The notes below the pieces were generated by a model. That model ran no database searches. It was given only the letters and a program-made list of their open reading frames with translations, and was not told the origin of the DNA. A stretch of DNA of 64,000 bases from Blastococcus saxobsidens DD2 (GTDB taxonomy: Bacteria; Actinomycetota; Actinomycetes; Mycobacteriales; Geodermatophilaceae), in contig NC_016943.1 of NCBI RefSeq assembly GCF_000284015.1, positions 3,513,541-3,577,540 on the forward strand, in the 5' to 3' direction. Shown piece by piece: positions 24,108 to 32,294 of the stretch. Both the position numbers and the translations under genes were made by a program. Within the stretch, counting starts at the first letter, position 1; each line of letters begins with the position of its first letter.

Positions 24108-25939
24108 GCTGCTTCCTCCGGGGGTGTGTTGAGTGCGACGGACGGGGAACGGCGGGACCGCCGGGGGGACTCGCCGGGTTTGCGGTCGAGCAGCCGCATC
24201 GCGACCACGGTCACCACGATGTTGATCAGGAGGATCACCACGGAGAGCGCGCCGACCCGCTGGTACAGCGACTCGCTGGCCAGGTTGTAGAGCACCGTGG
24301 CGACCGTCGGATTGGCGCCGGTGTAGAGGAACACCGACATCTCGAGCTCCCTGAAGAGGAGCACGAAGTTGAGCAGTCCCGCGGCCAGGAGGGAGGGCCG
24401 CAGCAGCGGGACGGTGATCCGCCGCCAGGTGCGCGCCCAGGAGGCGCCCAGGCTGCGGGAGGCCTCCTCCACCTCCGCACCGATCTGACCCATGCCGGCG
24501 TGGACGTAGGCGAACGTCAACGGCAGTGCGCTGCCCGTGTAGGCGATCAGCAGGATCGTCAGCGTCCCGCCCAGCCCGAACGGCTGGGCGGCGTAGGCGA
24601 TGATCAATCCGATGCCGAGGACCGCCCCCGGGAAGGCCAGCGGCGCGGCCATGGCACCGACGATCACCGCGTTGCTGCGTGCCTTGGTGCGGTGCACCAA
24701 CCACGAGGCGAGCAGCGCCACGGCCAGGGCCAGCAGGGTGCCGCCGATCGCCAGCGCGAAGCTGTTGCCCATGGCGGCGGCGATGAGCGGCCGGCCGAAG
24801 ACCTCTTCGTAGTTGCCGGTCAGGGTGAAGTTGTCCCACCCGAGAGGACGGCCCAGGGCCTTGCGGAAGGACGTCACCAGCAGCATGCCGAACGGCATGA
24901 CCAGGCTCAGCACCACGACGGCCACGCAGAACGCCACCGCCGGGTAGCGACCGGCTCCCAGGTGCGTGACGTCCTGCCGGCCCGGCTTGCCCCCGATGAC
25001 GGTGAACTTCCTGCCGCCCACGAGCTTTCGCTGGATGAGCAGCAGCGCCGCGATGATGACGAGGATCGGCACGGAGATCACCGCGGCCACCTCGATCCGC
25101 GGCGGGAACTGCATGAGGCTCAGCAGCACGGTCGGGATGGTCTGGAAACCGGTCGGTGCGCCGAGGATCGCCACCGGGCCGAAGATGATCGCCGAGGAGA
25201 CGAACACCAGGATCGAGCCGGCGATCAGGGCCGGCGCGATGACGGGGAACGTCACCGTCCGCAGCACCCGCCAGCGGGAGGCGCCGAGGCTCGCCGCGGC
25301 CTGCTCCAGTGCGGGGTCGATGCCCTCGAGGGCCGCTGACACGGGCAGGAAGACCAGCGGGTAGAGGAACAGCGACAGGACGAAGATGATTCCCCACGGG
25401 GTGAAGATGTCGAACGGTGACTCCTCCAGGCCGAAGATCGACATCAGCGTGGTGTTCAGGACGCCGTTGCGCGGCCCGAGCAGGAGCACCCACCCCAGCG
25501 CGGCGATGAAGCTGGGTGCCGCGAAGGTGAGGACGGCGCTGCCGCGGAAGAACCGCCGCATCGGCATGTCCGTGCGCACGGTGAACCAGGCCAGCGGCAG
25601 GCCGACGAGGAAGCTGCCCAGCACCGTGCCGCAGGCGATCCAGAGCGAGTTGCGGATGGCCTCGAGCAACAGGGGTTCGGTGCCCAGCAACGCGTAGTTC
25701 GACAGGGTCAACCCGCCGTCGTCGGCCACGAAGCTCTGCCCGAACACCTGCGCGATCGGATAGCCCACCAGGGCCAGCAGCGCCAGCACCCACACCAGGC
25801 GCATGGCGCGCTCGAAACCGGTCGACCGACGTCGGCGCGGCGCCCGGCCGGGGGGTGGCCCCCCGGCCGGGCCGGCCGCCGACCGCTCGCGCGGATCGGC
25901 GCCCGGCACCGTCGACGTCGCGGGGCCGCTCAGGGTCAC
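24104..25939 (-). CDS. Two-domain ABC importer permease (FbpB/PhnU type)
   Basis: A 611-residue inner-membrane permease with about twelve helices made of two fused BPD_transp_1 halves, as in ferric-iron FbpB, thiamine ThiP and 2-aminoethylphosphonate importers. Both EAA loops are visible: LGASRWRVLRTVTFP (first half) and LGASWARTWRRITVP (second half). The N-terminal 45 residues are proline/arginine-rich and cytoplasmic. The GTG at 25939 (VTLSGPATS) follows GGGAG; a longer frame to 26098 overlaps the binding-protein gene and is rejected. It pairs with the binding protein and ATPase encoded upstream. Confidence 0.93.
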   Translation of the reverse strand: MTLSGPATSTVPGADPRERSAAGPAGGPPPGRAPRRRRSTGFERAMRLVWVLALLALVGYPIAQVFGQSFVADDGGLTLSNYALLGTEPLLLEAIRNSLWIACGTVLGSFLVGLPLAWFTVRTDMPMRRFFRGSAVLTFAAPSFIAALGWVLLLGPRNGVLNTTLMSIFGLEESPFDIFTPWGIIFVLSLFLYPLVFLPVSAALEGIDPALEQAAASLGASRWRVLRTVTFPVIAPALIAGSILVFVSSAIIFGPVAILGAPTGFQTIPTVLLSLMQFPPRIEVAAVISVPILVIIAALLLIQRKLVGGRKFTVIGGKPGRQDVTHLGAGRYPAVAFCVAVVVLSLVMPFGMLLVTSFRKALGRPLGWDNFTLTGNYEEVFGRPLIAAAMGNSFALAIGGTLLALAVALLASWLVHRTKARSNAVIVGAMAAPLAFPGAVLGIGLIIAYAAQPFGLGGTLTILLIAYTGSALPLTFAYVHAGMGQIGAEVEEASRSLGASWARTWRRITVPLLRPSLLAAGLLNFVLLFRELEMSVFLYTGANPTVATVLYNLASESLYQRVGALSVVILLINIVVTVVAMRLLDRKPGESPRRSRRSPSVALNTPPEEAA

Positions 25940-25955
25940 GGCCCGCTCCCTTCGC

Positions 25956-25981
25956 ACGGGCCGGCGAGCGCGCCGGCCCGT
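25956..25981 (-). promoter_or_regulatory. Intercistronic hairpin between binding-protein and permease genes
   Basis: ACGGGCCGGCG (25956-25966) and CGCCGGCCCGT (25971-25981) form a perfect 11-bp stem with a four-base loop, 13 bases after the binding-protein stop and 17 bases before the permease start. It is probably a partial terminator or mRNA stabiliser giving more binding protein than permease. Confidence 0.6.
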
Positions 25982-25994
25982 ACCGCGTCCGTGC

Positions 25995-27086
25995 TCACCG
26001 GTTGAACAGTTCGGCGAAGCGGGCCACCACCTGGTCTCCCCGGGCAGCGATCTCCTCGAGATCGGCGGGAAGGAGCGTGGCGTCGGAGAGGTCGGCACCT
26101 TCCGCCGGCTGCGGAGCGCCCTCCAGCACGCTGCGCCCGCCGAGCTCGACCAGCGCGTTCTGGAAGTCCTCGCTGAGCTGGTACTGCATCAGGAGCTTCG
26201 CGGCGTTGGGCCGCGGGGCGTCGGTCAGCATCGCCAGCTCGCTGGTGAAGGTCGGCACGCCGTCCTCCATGAAGGCGATCTCCAGCGGCTCGCCCTCCGC
26301 GGCGGCACTGAGCACCGCGGACTCGATCGCCGGGACACCGATGTCGGCCTCGCCGGTGAGCACCAGCTGCGCCAGGGCCAGGCTGCTGTCGGTGACGATC
26401 ACATCGCGTTCGGCCAGCTGCGCGAGCCACTCCTCCCCGTAGAGGCCGGTGAGCGTCGTGTAGAACGCGAGCGCGGTACCCGACGCCCCCGGGTCGGAGC
26501 TCACGATCGTGCCCTCCGTCGAGGAGGCGAACTCCTCCCACGTGGTGGGCAGGTCTGCGGGGTCGGTGCTGGCGCCGTTGTACATGATCCCGAGGGGCAC
26601 GAGGCTGTAGGGCACCTGCGGGTTGTCGGGATCGTCCAGGCCGTCGATGATCTCGTCGGCGTTGGGGATCTCGGGCTCGGTGATGATCCCCTCGTCCGCC
26701 CACTGCTGCAGCGTGTCCGGGTCGGTGAGGCTGACCACGTCGGCGTTGAGAGAGCCGCTCGCCAGTTCGGCGGAGATGGAGTTGGCGACCGAGCCGGAGT
26801 CCTCCCGGGTGAAGGTCACCTCGACGTCGAAGAGCTCCTGCATCCGCTGCTGGAGCAGTTCGACCCCCGGACGGGTGTGCCCGCCGGCGTAGATGACGAC
26901 TCCACCCTCCTCCTGGGCAGCGGCGATCAGGTCCTCGCTGATGCCTTCGATGCCGGCGGCTTCGCTCGCCGCCTCACCGCCCTCGGCGGCCGGCTCGGAG
27001 CCGTTGCCGCACCCGGCGAGAAGGACGGCGGACAAGGGAACGGCGAACAGGGCGTTCCTGCGGCGGGCGGTGGGACGAATCGACAC
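25995..27086 (-). CDS. Substrate-binding lipoprotein of an iron/aminoethylphosphonate-type ABC importer
   Basis: A 363-residue extracellular binding lipoprotein: basic start, hydrophobic stretch and lipobox LLAGC (cysteine near residue 26), then an acidic linker. The mature part fits the type II periplasmic-binding fold of the FbpA/ThiB/PhnS group: VVIYAGGHTRPGVELLQQRM, FDVEVTFTREDSGSVANSI, and PYSLVPLGIMYN. The paired tyrosines that bind ferric iron in FbpA are not evident, so the ligand is probably organic. GTG start at 27086 (VSIRPTARRR). The gene lies between those for the ATPase and the permease. Confidence 0.9.
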   Translation of the reverse strand: MSIRPTARRRNALFAVPLSAVLLAGCGNGSEPAAEGGEAASEAAGIEGISEDLIAAAQEEGGVVIYAGGHTRPGVELLQQRMQELFDVEVTFTREDSGSVANSISAELASGSLNADVVSLTDPDTLQQWADEGIITEPEIPNADEIIDGLDDPDNPQVPYSLVPLGIMYNGASTDPADLPTTWEEFASSTEGTIVSSDPGASGTALAFYTTLTGLYGEEWLAQLAERDVIVTDSSLALAQLVLTGEADIGVPAIESAVLSAAAEGEPLEIAFMEDGVPTFTSELAMLTDAPRPNAAKLLMQYQLSEDFQNALVELGGRSVLEGAPQPAEGADLSDATLLPADLEEIAARGDQVVARFAELFNR

Positions 27087-27148
27087 GGTGCCTCTTCTCG
27101 GACGGACGTGCGTGGACGGTGGACGAACGGCGGAGCGACGGATCCCGG

Positions 27149-28333
27149 TCACGCGGCGGACCGCCCGGCCGGAGCTGGGGCGGGCGAGGCGCCCGCGTTG
27201 GCCGATGGCCCCGGGTGGTGGCCGTCATCGCCGGGGACGGAGGCCGCCGGTCCATCGCTGACGATGGCGACCGCGGTGCCGTCCACCTCGATCACGACGT
27301 CCTGGCCGACGTCGAAGCGGCCCAGGCTGGGACCGGTCGCCTTCAGCGGCTCGGCGAGTCCGGGCAGGTCGACGGCGTACTGCACGTGGTCCCCGAAGAA
27401 CAGCGCCTCGCTGACCCGAGCGGCCCCCGCGGCGCTGGAGGTCCCGGAGGTGAGCCGGAGATCGACGGGACGGATCGACACGGCCACCTCGTCCCCCGCC
27501 TGCACGGCCACGTCCGCCGGCGGTGGGGCGGTCACCGTGATGCCACCGGGCAGCCGGAGGGGCACGCCCTCGGGGGACGGCGAACCGCACACGGTGGCGG
27601 GCAGCAGGTTCGTCGCGCCGAGGGCCCGGGCGACGAAGCTCGTCCTCGGGCGCCGGTAGACCTCCTCCGGGGCGCCGACCTGCACCACCCGGCCCGCGTG
27701 CATGACGACCAGCCGGTCCGCGAGCGACAGCGCCTCGGCCTGGTCGTGGGTGACGTAGACCATCGTCACCCCGAGCGACCGGTGGATGCGCTTGATCTCC
27801 GAGCGCATCTCCTCCCGGAGCCGGGTGTCGAGGTTGGACAGCGGCTCGTCCAGCAGCAGGAGTGCCGGGTCGTTCACCAGGGCCCGGGCCAGCGCGACGC
27901 GCTGCTGCTGGCCACCGGAGAGCTGGTGGGCGTAGCGGTCGGCCAGACCGTCCAGCTGCACCATGGCCAGCGCCTCGTCGGTCCGGCGCCGGACCTCCCC
28001 ACGGCTCGCTTTCGCCGTCGTCGGCCCGTAACCGACGTTCTCCCGCACGCTGAGATGCGGCCAGAGGGCGTAGCTCTGGAACACCACCGACATCTGGCGG
28101 CGCTCCGGCGGGACGAACATGCGCGGCCCGGCCAGCACCTTGTCCCGCAGCCGGATCTCCCCGGCGTCCGGGCGCTCGAAGCCGGCGATCATGCGCAGGC
28201 AGGTGGTCTTGCCGCAGCCGCTGGGCCCGAGCAGGACGACGGCCTCCCCCTCCTCGATGGAGAGATCGACGTGGTCGACCACCGGTGCGGCGCCGAAACT
28301 CTTGGTCAGTCCGGACAGGACGAGGTGGGTCAC
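27149..28333 (-). CDS. ABC importer ATPase with TOBE domain
   Basis: A 394-residue ATPase of the FbpC/PotA group. Walker A GPSGCGKTT (about 36-44), Q-loop VFQSYALWPHLSV, signature LSGGQQQR, Walker B LLLLDEPLSNLD and switch H in YVTHDQ are intact. Residues about 245-375 form a TOBE regulatory domain (VSIRPVDLRL, FFGDHVQYAVDL), followed by a Pro/Ala-rich tail. The GTG start at 28333 overlaps the stop of the CoA-transferase gene (GTGA), coupling the two. Confidence 0.94.
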   Translation of the reverse strand: MTHLVLSGLTKSFGAAPVVDHVDLSIEEGEAVVLLGPSGCGKTTCLRMIAGFERPDAGEIRLRDKVLAGPRMFVPPERRQMSVVFQSYALWPHLSVRENVGYGPTTAKASRGEVRRRTDEALAMVQLDGLADRYAHQLSGGQQQRVALARALVNDPALLLLDEPLSNLDTRLREEMRSEIKRIHRSLGVTMVYVTHDQAEALSLADRLVVMHAGRVVQVGAPEEVYRRPRTSFVARALGATNLLPATVCGSPSPEGVPLRLPGGITVTAPPPADVAVQAGDEVAVSIRPVDLRLTSGTSSAAGAARVSEALFFGDHVQYAVDLPGLAEPLKATGPSLGRFDVGQDVVIEVDGTAVAIVSDGPAASVPGDDGHHPGPSANAGASPAPAPAGRSAA

Positions 28334-29610
28334 GCGGGGACCTCCGTCGAATCGAGGGGGCTGGCTGCCGCACCGGTCGTGCGGGTGTGGTCGTCAGGCG
28401 TCACCAGGACGCCGGCGGAGACGAGTTCCTCGATCTCCGCGGCGGACATCCCGGCCTCCGCCAGCACCTCGCGGCTGTGCTCGCCGAGCAGGGGCGCCGG
28501 GCGGCGGATGGCCGACGGGGTGCCGGACAGCTTCACGGGGGCGCCGATGTGGCGGACGGTGCCCATGCGGGGGTGCTGCGTCTCGACGAGCATCTCCCGT
28601 GCCTGCACGTGCGGGTCCGCGTAGACCTGCTCGATGTCGTAGAGCGGCCCGCTGGGCACCCCGGCCGCGTGCAGGGCCTCGAGCCACTCGGCCGTCGTCC
28701 GCTGCCGCAGCGTCGCCGCCAGCTCCCCGGCCAGTTCGAACCGGTACGTCATCCGGGCGGGGTTGTTCTCGAACCGCGGATCCTGCAGCAGCCGCTCCAT
28801 CCCGAGGCCGGCGCACAACCGCGCCCAGTTCCGGTCGTTGGCCGCCCCGATGGCGATCCACCCGTCGGCCGTGGGCAGCGCCTCGTAGGGGGCGGACAAC
28901 CGGTGCGCCGATCCCATCGGGCTGGCCACGTCCCCCAGGCTGAAGAACATCGCCGTCTCCCAGACCGTGTAGGCGATCCCCGCCTCGAGCAGCGACGTGT
29001 CGACGAACTGCCCCTCCCCCGTCTTCAGCCGGTGGATGTAGGCCGACAGCACGCCGTAGGCGCCGAACACGCCGGCGTTGAGGTCGCAGATGGGGACGCC
29101 GACCTTGGCCGGCGGCCGTCCGGGCTCACCGGTCATGCTCATCAGGCCGCTCATCGCCTGGGCGATGAGGTCGTATCCGCCGCGACCGGCGTACGGACCA
29201 GTGGCGCCGAATCCGGAGATGGAGCAGTAGACGAGAGCCGGGTTCGCCGCCCGGAGCGCCTCCTGTCCCAGTCCGAACCGGTCCAGCAGGCCGGGACGGA
29301 AGTTCTCCACGAGCACATCGGCGTCCTCGGCCAGCCGCCGGACGACGTCCGCGCCACGTGGGTCCTTCAGGTCGACGGCGATACCGCGCTTGTTGCGGTT
29401 CATGGCGTTGAACGCCGGAGAGTGCTCGACGTCCGGGCCGCGGGACATCCGGCGGGTGTCGTCCCCGCCCTCGGGCCGCTCGATCTTGATCACGTCGGCA
29501 CCCATGTCGGCCAGCAGCATGGAGCAGTACGCCCCCGCCATGACCTGGGTGAGGTCGAGGACCCGCACGCCGGAGAGGGCGCCCTGGGGGACCTGGTCTG
29601 ACACGTACAT
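28330..29610 (-). CDS. Class III (CaiB/BaiF family) CoA-transferase
   Basis: A 426-residue family III CoA-transferase, which moves CoA between carboxylic acids through an enzyme aspartyl intermediate. Signatures: LSGVRVLDLTQVMAGAYCSMLLADMGADVIKIERP at the start, NMN-like FNAMNRNKRGIAVDLKDPRG, GYDLIAQAMSGLMSMTGEPG, and GQFVDTSLLEAG where D is the expected catalytic aspartate. Start ATG 29610 (MYVSDQVPQG) follows GGGAG. It heads the leftward operon ahead of the importer and crotonase and faces the IclR gene. Substrate acid unknown. Confidence 0.94.
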   Translation of the reverse strand: MYVSDQVPQGALSGVRVLDLTQVMAGAYCSMLLADMGADVIKIERPEGGDDTRRMSRGPDVEHSPAFNAMNRNKRGIAVDLKDPRGADVVRRLAEDADVLVENFRPGLLDRFGLGQEALRAANPALVYCSISGFGATGPYAGRGGYDLIAQAMSGLMSMTGEPGRPPAKVGVPICDLNAGVFGAYGVLSAYIHRLKTGEGQFVDTSLLEAGIAYTVWETAMFFSLGDVASPMGSAHRLSAPYEALPTADGWIAIGAANDRNWARLCAGLGMERLLQDPRFENNPARMTYRFELAGELAATLRQRTTAEWLEALHAAGVPSGPLYDIEQVYADPHVQAREMLVETQHPRMGTVRHIGAPVKLSGTPSAIRRPAPLLGEHSREVLAEAGMSAAEIEELVSAGVLVTPDDHTRTTGAAASPLDSTEVPA

Positions 29611-29631
29611 CTCCCGACTGCCTTGCCGACC

Positions 29632-29648
29632 GTGCCACTGTGTGGCAC
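29632..29648. promoter_or_regulatory. Inverted repeat, candidate IclR-family operator 1
   Basis: GTGCCA-CTGTG-TGGCAC is a perfect 6-bp inverted repeat with a five-base spacer, 21 bases upstream of the CoA-transferase start. A related half-site TGGCACGC recurs at 29663-29670. Confidence 0.55.
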
Positions 29649-29669
29649 GCTTTGCCGTACAGTGGCACG

Positions 29670-29687
29670 CTGTGGTGGGCGCCACAG
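29670..29687. promoter_or_regulatory. Inverted repeat, candidate IclR-family operator 2
   Basis: CTGTGG-TGGGCG-CCACAG is a second perfect 6-bp inverted repeat in the same divergent region, 30 bases before the iclR-type gene start, well placed for autoregulation. Confidence 0.5.
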
Positions 29688-29717
29688 TAGGGCCGAGGGA
29701 AGGGTGACGTCAACCAC

Positions 29718-30473
29718 ATGAGGTCGGTATCCGTGGCGCTGGCCGTGCTCGAAGCCGTCTCCGAGCACCAGCCCATCGGGGTCAGCGACCTGTCACGGGC
29801 CATGCAGCTGCCGAAGTCCACGGTCCAGCGCATGCTCCTGACCCTCGGCGAGCTGGGCTGGATCCGGGCCGGCACCGAGGAGCCGACCCGGTGGTCGCTC
29901 ACCGCCAAGGCGCAGGCCATCGGATCCCGGCACCGAGCGGACGAGGAGATCCGGCGCGTCGCGCTGCCGGCCATGCACCGGCTCTCCGCAGCGACCGGCG
30001 AAACCGTCCACCTGTCGGTGCCGGAGGAGCGGCGGATCGTCCTGCTCGACAAGATCGACGGCGCTCACCCGGTCCGGACCCATGCCTCGGTGGGGAACGG
30101 CGCCCCCCTCCACACGACGGCGTCGGGAAAGGCTGTGCTCGCCGCGATGGCCGAGCCGCGGGCCGCCGCGCTGCTGCGCGCCGCCCCGCTGGAGGCGCTC
30201 ACCGCGCACACCGACACCGATCCCGAGACCCTGCTCCGCGAGCTGCGGCGGGTGCGCCGGCAGGGCTACGCCGTCTCCGTGGGCACCCGCCACCCGGACA
30301 TCGCTGCGGTGGGGGCGGCCATCCTCGACGGCTCCGGCATGCCCGTGGCCACGTTGAGCCTGTCGCTGCCGACCTCCCGGTGCCCCCGGCGCCTGTGGCC
30401 GGTCTACGGGGAACAGGTCACCGCGGCCGCGGCGGAGTGCAGCCGCCAGCTGGGCTGGCGGCCCACGCCATGA
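29718..30473 (+). CDS. IclR-family transcriptional regulator
   Basis: A 251-residue regulator. The N-terminal winged helix (MRSVSVALAVLEAVSEHQPIGVSDLSRAMQLPKSTVQRMLLTLGELGWI) is followed by the IclR effector domain (HLSVPEERRIVLLDKIDGAHPVRTHASVG, HTTASGKAVLAAM, VGTRHPDIAAVGAAILD). IclR proteins bind small organic acids or aromatics. Divergent from the CoA-transferase/ABC/crotonase operon, it is the likely local regulator. ATG 29718. Confidence 0.93.
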   Translation: MRSVSVALAVLEAVSEHQPIGVSDLSRAMQLPKSTVQRMLLTLGELGWIRAGTEEPTRWSLTAKAQAIGSRHRADEEIRRVALPAMHRLSAATGETVHLSVPEERRIVLLDKIDGAHPVRTHASVGNGAPLHTTASGKAVLAAMAEPRAAALLRAAPLEALTAHTDTDPETLLRELRRVRRQGYAVSVGTRHPDIAAVGAAILDGSGMPVATLSLSLPTSRCPRRLWPVYGEQVTAAAAECSRQLGWRPTP

Positions 30474-30476
30474 ACC

Positions 30477-31544
30477 TCAGGACCGCCGGCGCAGCCGGCC
30501 ACCGAGCCACACGACGAGGGTGGCGACCGCCGCCGCGATGAGCGCGGCCGGGAGGGGCGAGCGGTCCGACCGGGTGAGATCGGCGAAACTGGGCAGCGGC
30601 TCACCAGGGGGCGGGGCGGTGGTCGCCGGCACGGCCGCGACCGGGAGCGGGACGACGGTGACCTCGCTGGGCAGGCCCTCGCTGGCGACCACGAGCGCGC
30701 GGGAGTCCGCGGCGAAGCTGACCGCCTCGCCCTGCGGCGACTCCGGCAGCGGGGTGCGCACGGGCTCCCCGGTCAGTGCGCCGGCGACGTCGGAGCCCTG
30801 CAGCGGCCAGACGTAGGCGTCGGTGTAGGTGCGCAGGGCCAGTGCGCTGCCGTCCGCGGCGACCGCACCACCGGTGATCATCAGCTGCCCGGCCCGGCCG
30901 ACCGGGCCGCCGGGCGTACCGGTGAGCGTCACGTCCACGCTGCCGACCCGCTCCAGCGCCACCGTCCCGCCGTCGACGAGCGCGCCGGCCGGCCGGTACA
31001 CCGCGCTGGCGCCGAGGACCTCCTTGGTCACCAGGTAGGGGGTGCCGTCCGGCGCCATCAGCAGCGCTTCCGCGTCGTGCGCACCGTCGGGGTAGGTCAG
31101 CCGGTGCAGCGACGCCGTGCCGTCGGGCCGCAGCACGTGCAGCGCCACGGTCGCGCGGTCGCTGTTGTTGTCGCCGGTGTCGGCGACCCACACGGTGCCG
31201 TCCGGCCCGACGGCGAGGTCCTCGGGGTCGTACGGATCGACCGGAGCGGTCTGCACGTCGACCACCGAGCAGGACGGGTCGAGACCGAAGACGGCCACCT
31301 GGTCGCCGCCGTCGTTGAGCGCGAGCATCTGCTCGCCGACGACGACGAGCCCGGACAGCTCGGCGAGACGCGGGTCGGTGACGGCACACCGGACGGACGG
31401 CGCCGCCGCCCCCGGTGCCGCCTCCTCCGCCAGCGCCGGACCGGCGGCGACGACCACGACCGCCAGCCCACCGGCCAGCGCGGTCGCCGGGGGCGGCCAG
31501 CGCCCACGGGCGCGGCTACGCGGTCGGTCGGCCGGCTCGGGCAC
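30477..31544 (-). CDS. Exported beta-propeller-like protein with C-terminal membrane anchor
   Basis: A 355-residue protein from GTG 31544 (VPEPADRPRSRARG). A signal peptide or N-terminal helix (about residues 20-40, ALAGGLAVVVVAAGPALAEEA) precedes a repeat-rich extracytoplasmic part with DPEDLAVGPDGTVWVADTGDNN and GPDG-type turns typical of NHL/six-blade propellers. A C-terminal helix (PAALIAAAVATLVVWLGG) with a GRLRRRS stop-transfer anchors it. Function unknown. Its start overlaps the end of the PAP2 gene by 29 bases. Confidence 0.8.
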   Translation of the reverse strand: MPEPADRPRSRARGRWPPPATALAGGLAVVVVAAGPALAEEAAPGAAAPSVRCAVTDPRLAELSGLVVVGEQMLALNDGGDQVAVFGLDPSCSVVDVQTAPVDPYDPEDLAVGPDGTVWVADTGDNNSDRATVALHVLRPDGTASLHRLTYPDGAHDAEALLMAPDGTPYLVTKEVLGASAVYRPAGALVDGGTVALERVGSVDVTLTGTPGGPVGRAGQLMITGGAVAADGSALALRTYTDAYVWPLQGSDVAGALTGEPVRTPLPESPQGEAVSFAADSRALVVASEGLPSEVTVVPLPVAAVPATTAPPPGEPLPSFADLTRSDRSPLPAALIAAAVATLVVWLGGRLRRRS

Positions 31545-32238
31545 GGACCCAGCGTGACAGAACGAGTGCGTCGAGTGCATGAACCACGCCCAGCAGGACG
31601 ATACCGACGGCCGCTCCGACGACCGCATCGGTGATCCAGTGGAAGTCCAGCGACACCATCGCCACCCCGGTGCCCACGGGGCCGGCCACGCTCAACCACC
31701 AGAAGGTGCGCTGGACCGCGGGCGGCAGGCCGTACTCGACCGCCTGCCACCGGGCGACGCCCCACATCAGCACCGCGTTGGCGACGTGCCCCGAGGGGAA
31801 CGAGACGCCGTCGGCGTGGAAGAAGTACGACCCCGGAAACGCCGGCGCGGTCCGCCCGATGCCGTACTTGATCGCATAGACCCCGGCGGTGAGCACGGCG
31901 ACCGCCAGCACCGCCCGGGCGATCGGCAACCAGGTCCGCCGCTGCCACAGCAGGTACCCCACCAGCCCGGCGAGGACGACCAGGATCGTCACCCGGCCGC
32001 CGAGCTGGGTGAACAGCCAGACCACCGGATAGGCCGCGGAGTCCTGCAGGCCCCAGTCGCTCACGATCTCCGAGAGCCGCAGGTCCAGCCGCTCCAGTGC
32101 CCCGCGGGCGAGCAGGTCGGCGGTCACCAGACCGCCGACCAGCGCCGCCACGACGAGCAGCCACCACGGGGGGCGGCCCACCGAGACGACGGGCGGGGAC
32201 CCGGGCAGACCGGTCTCCCGCACCGCTCCCCTCGTCAC
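31516..32238 (-). CDS. PAP2-family membrane phosphatase
   Basis: A 240-residue integral-membrane phosphatase with about six helices. The three acid-phosphatase motifs are present: KYGIGRTAP (KxxxxxxRP-like), SFPSGH and SLDFHWITD (the last SRxxxxxHxxxD is degenerate at the first Arg). Such enzymes dephosphorylate undecaprenyl pyrophosphate or phosphatidic acid-type lipids. GTG start at 32238. It lies downstream of hflX on the same strand and is probably co-transcribed with the propeller gene. Confidence 0.9.
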   Translation of the reverse strand: MTRGAVRETGLPGSPPVVSVGRPPWWLLVVAALVGGLVTADLLARGALERLDLRLSEIVSDWGLQDSAAYPVVWLFTQLGGRVTILVVLAGLVGYLLWQRRTWLPIARAVLAVAVLTAGVYAIKYGIGRTAPAFPGSYFFHADGVSFPSGHVANAVLMWGVARWQAVEYGLPPAVQRTFWWLSVAGPVGTGVAMVSLDFHWITDAVVGAAVGIVLLGVVHALDALVLSRWVRARAGRPTA

Positions 32239-32261
32239 GCCGTCACCGTACCGGCCCGTGA

Positions 32262-32277
32262 CCGGATCGTGATCCGG
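32262..32277. terminator. Weak palindrome downstream of hflX
   Basis: CCGGATC-GT-GATCCGG is a 7-bp perfect stem in the 56-base gap between hflX and the PAP2 gene. It may terminate or attenuate the hflX transcript; the short loop makes this weak. Confidence 0.35.
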
Positions 32278-32294
32278 CCGACCGGGTCCGGCAC

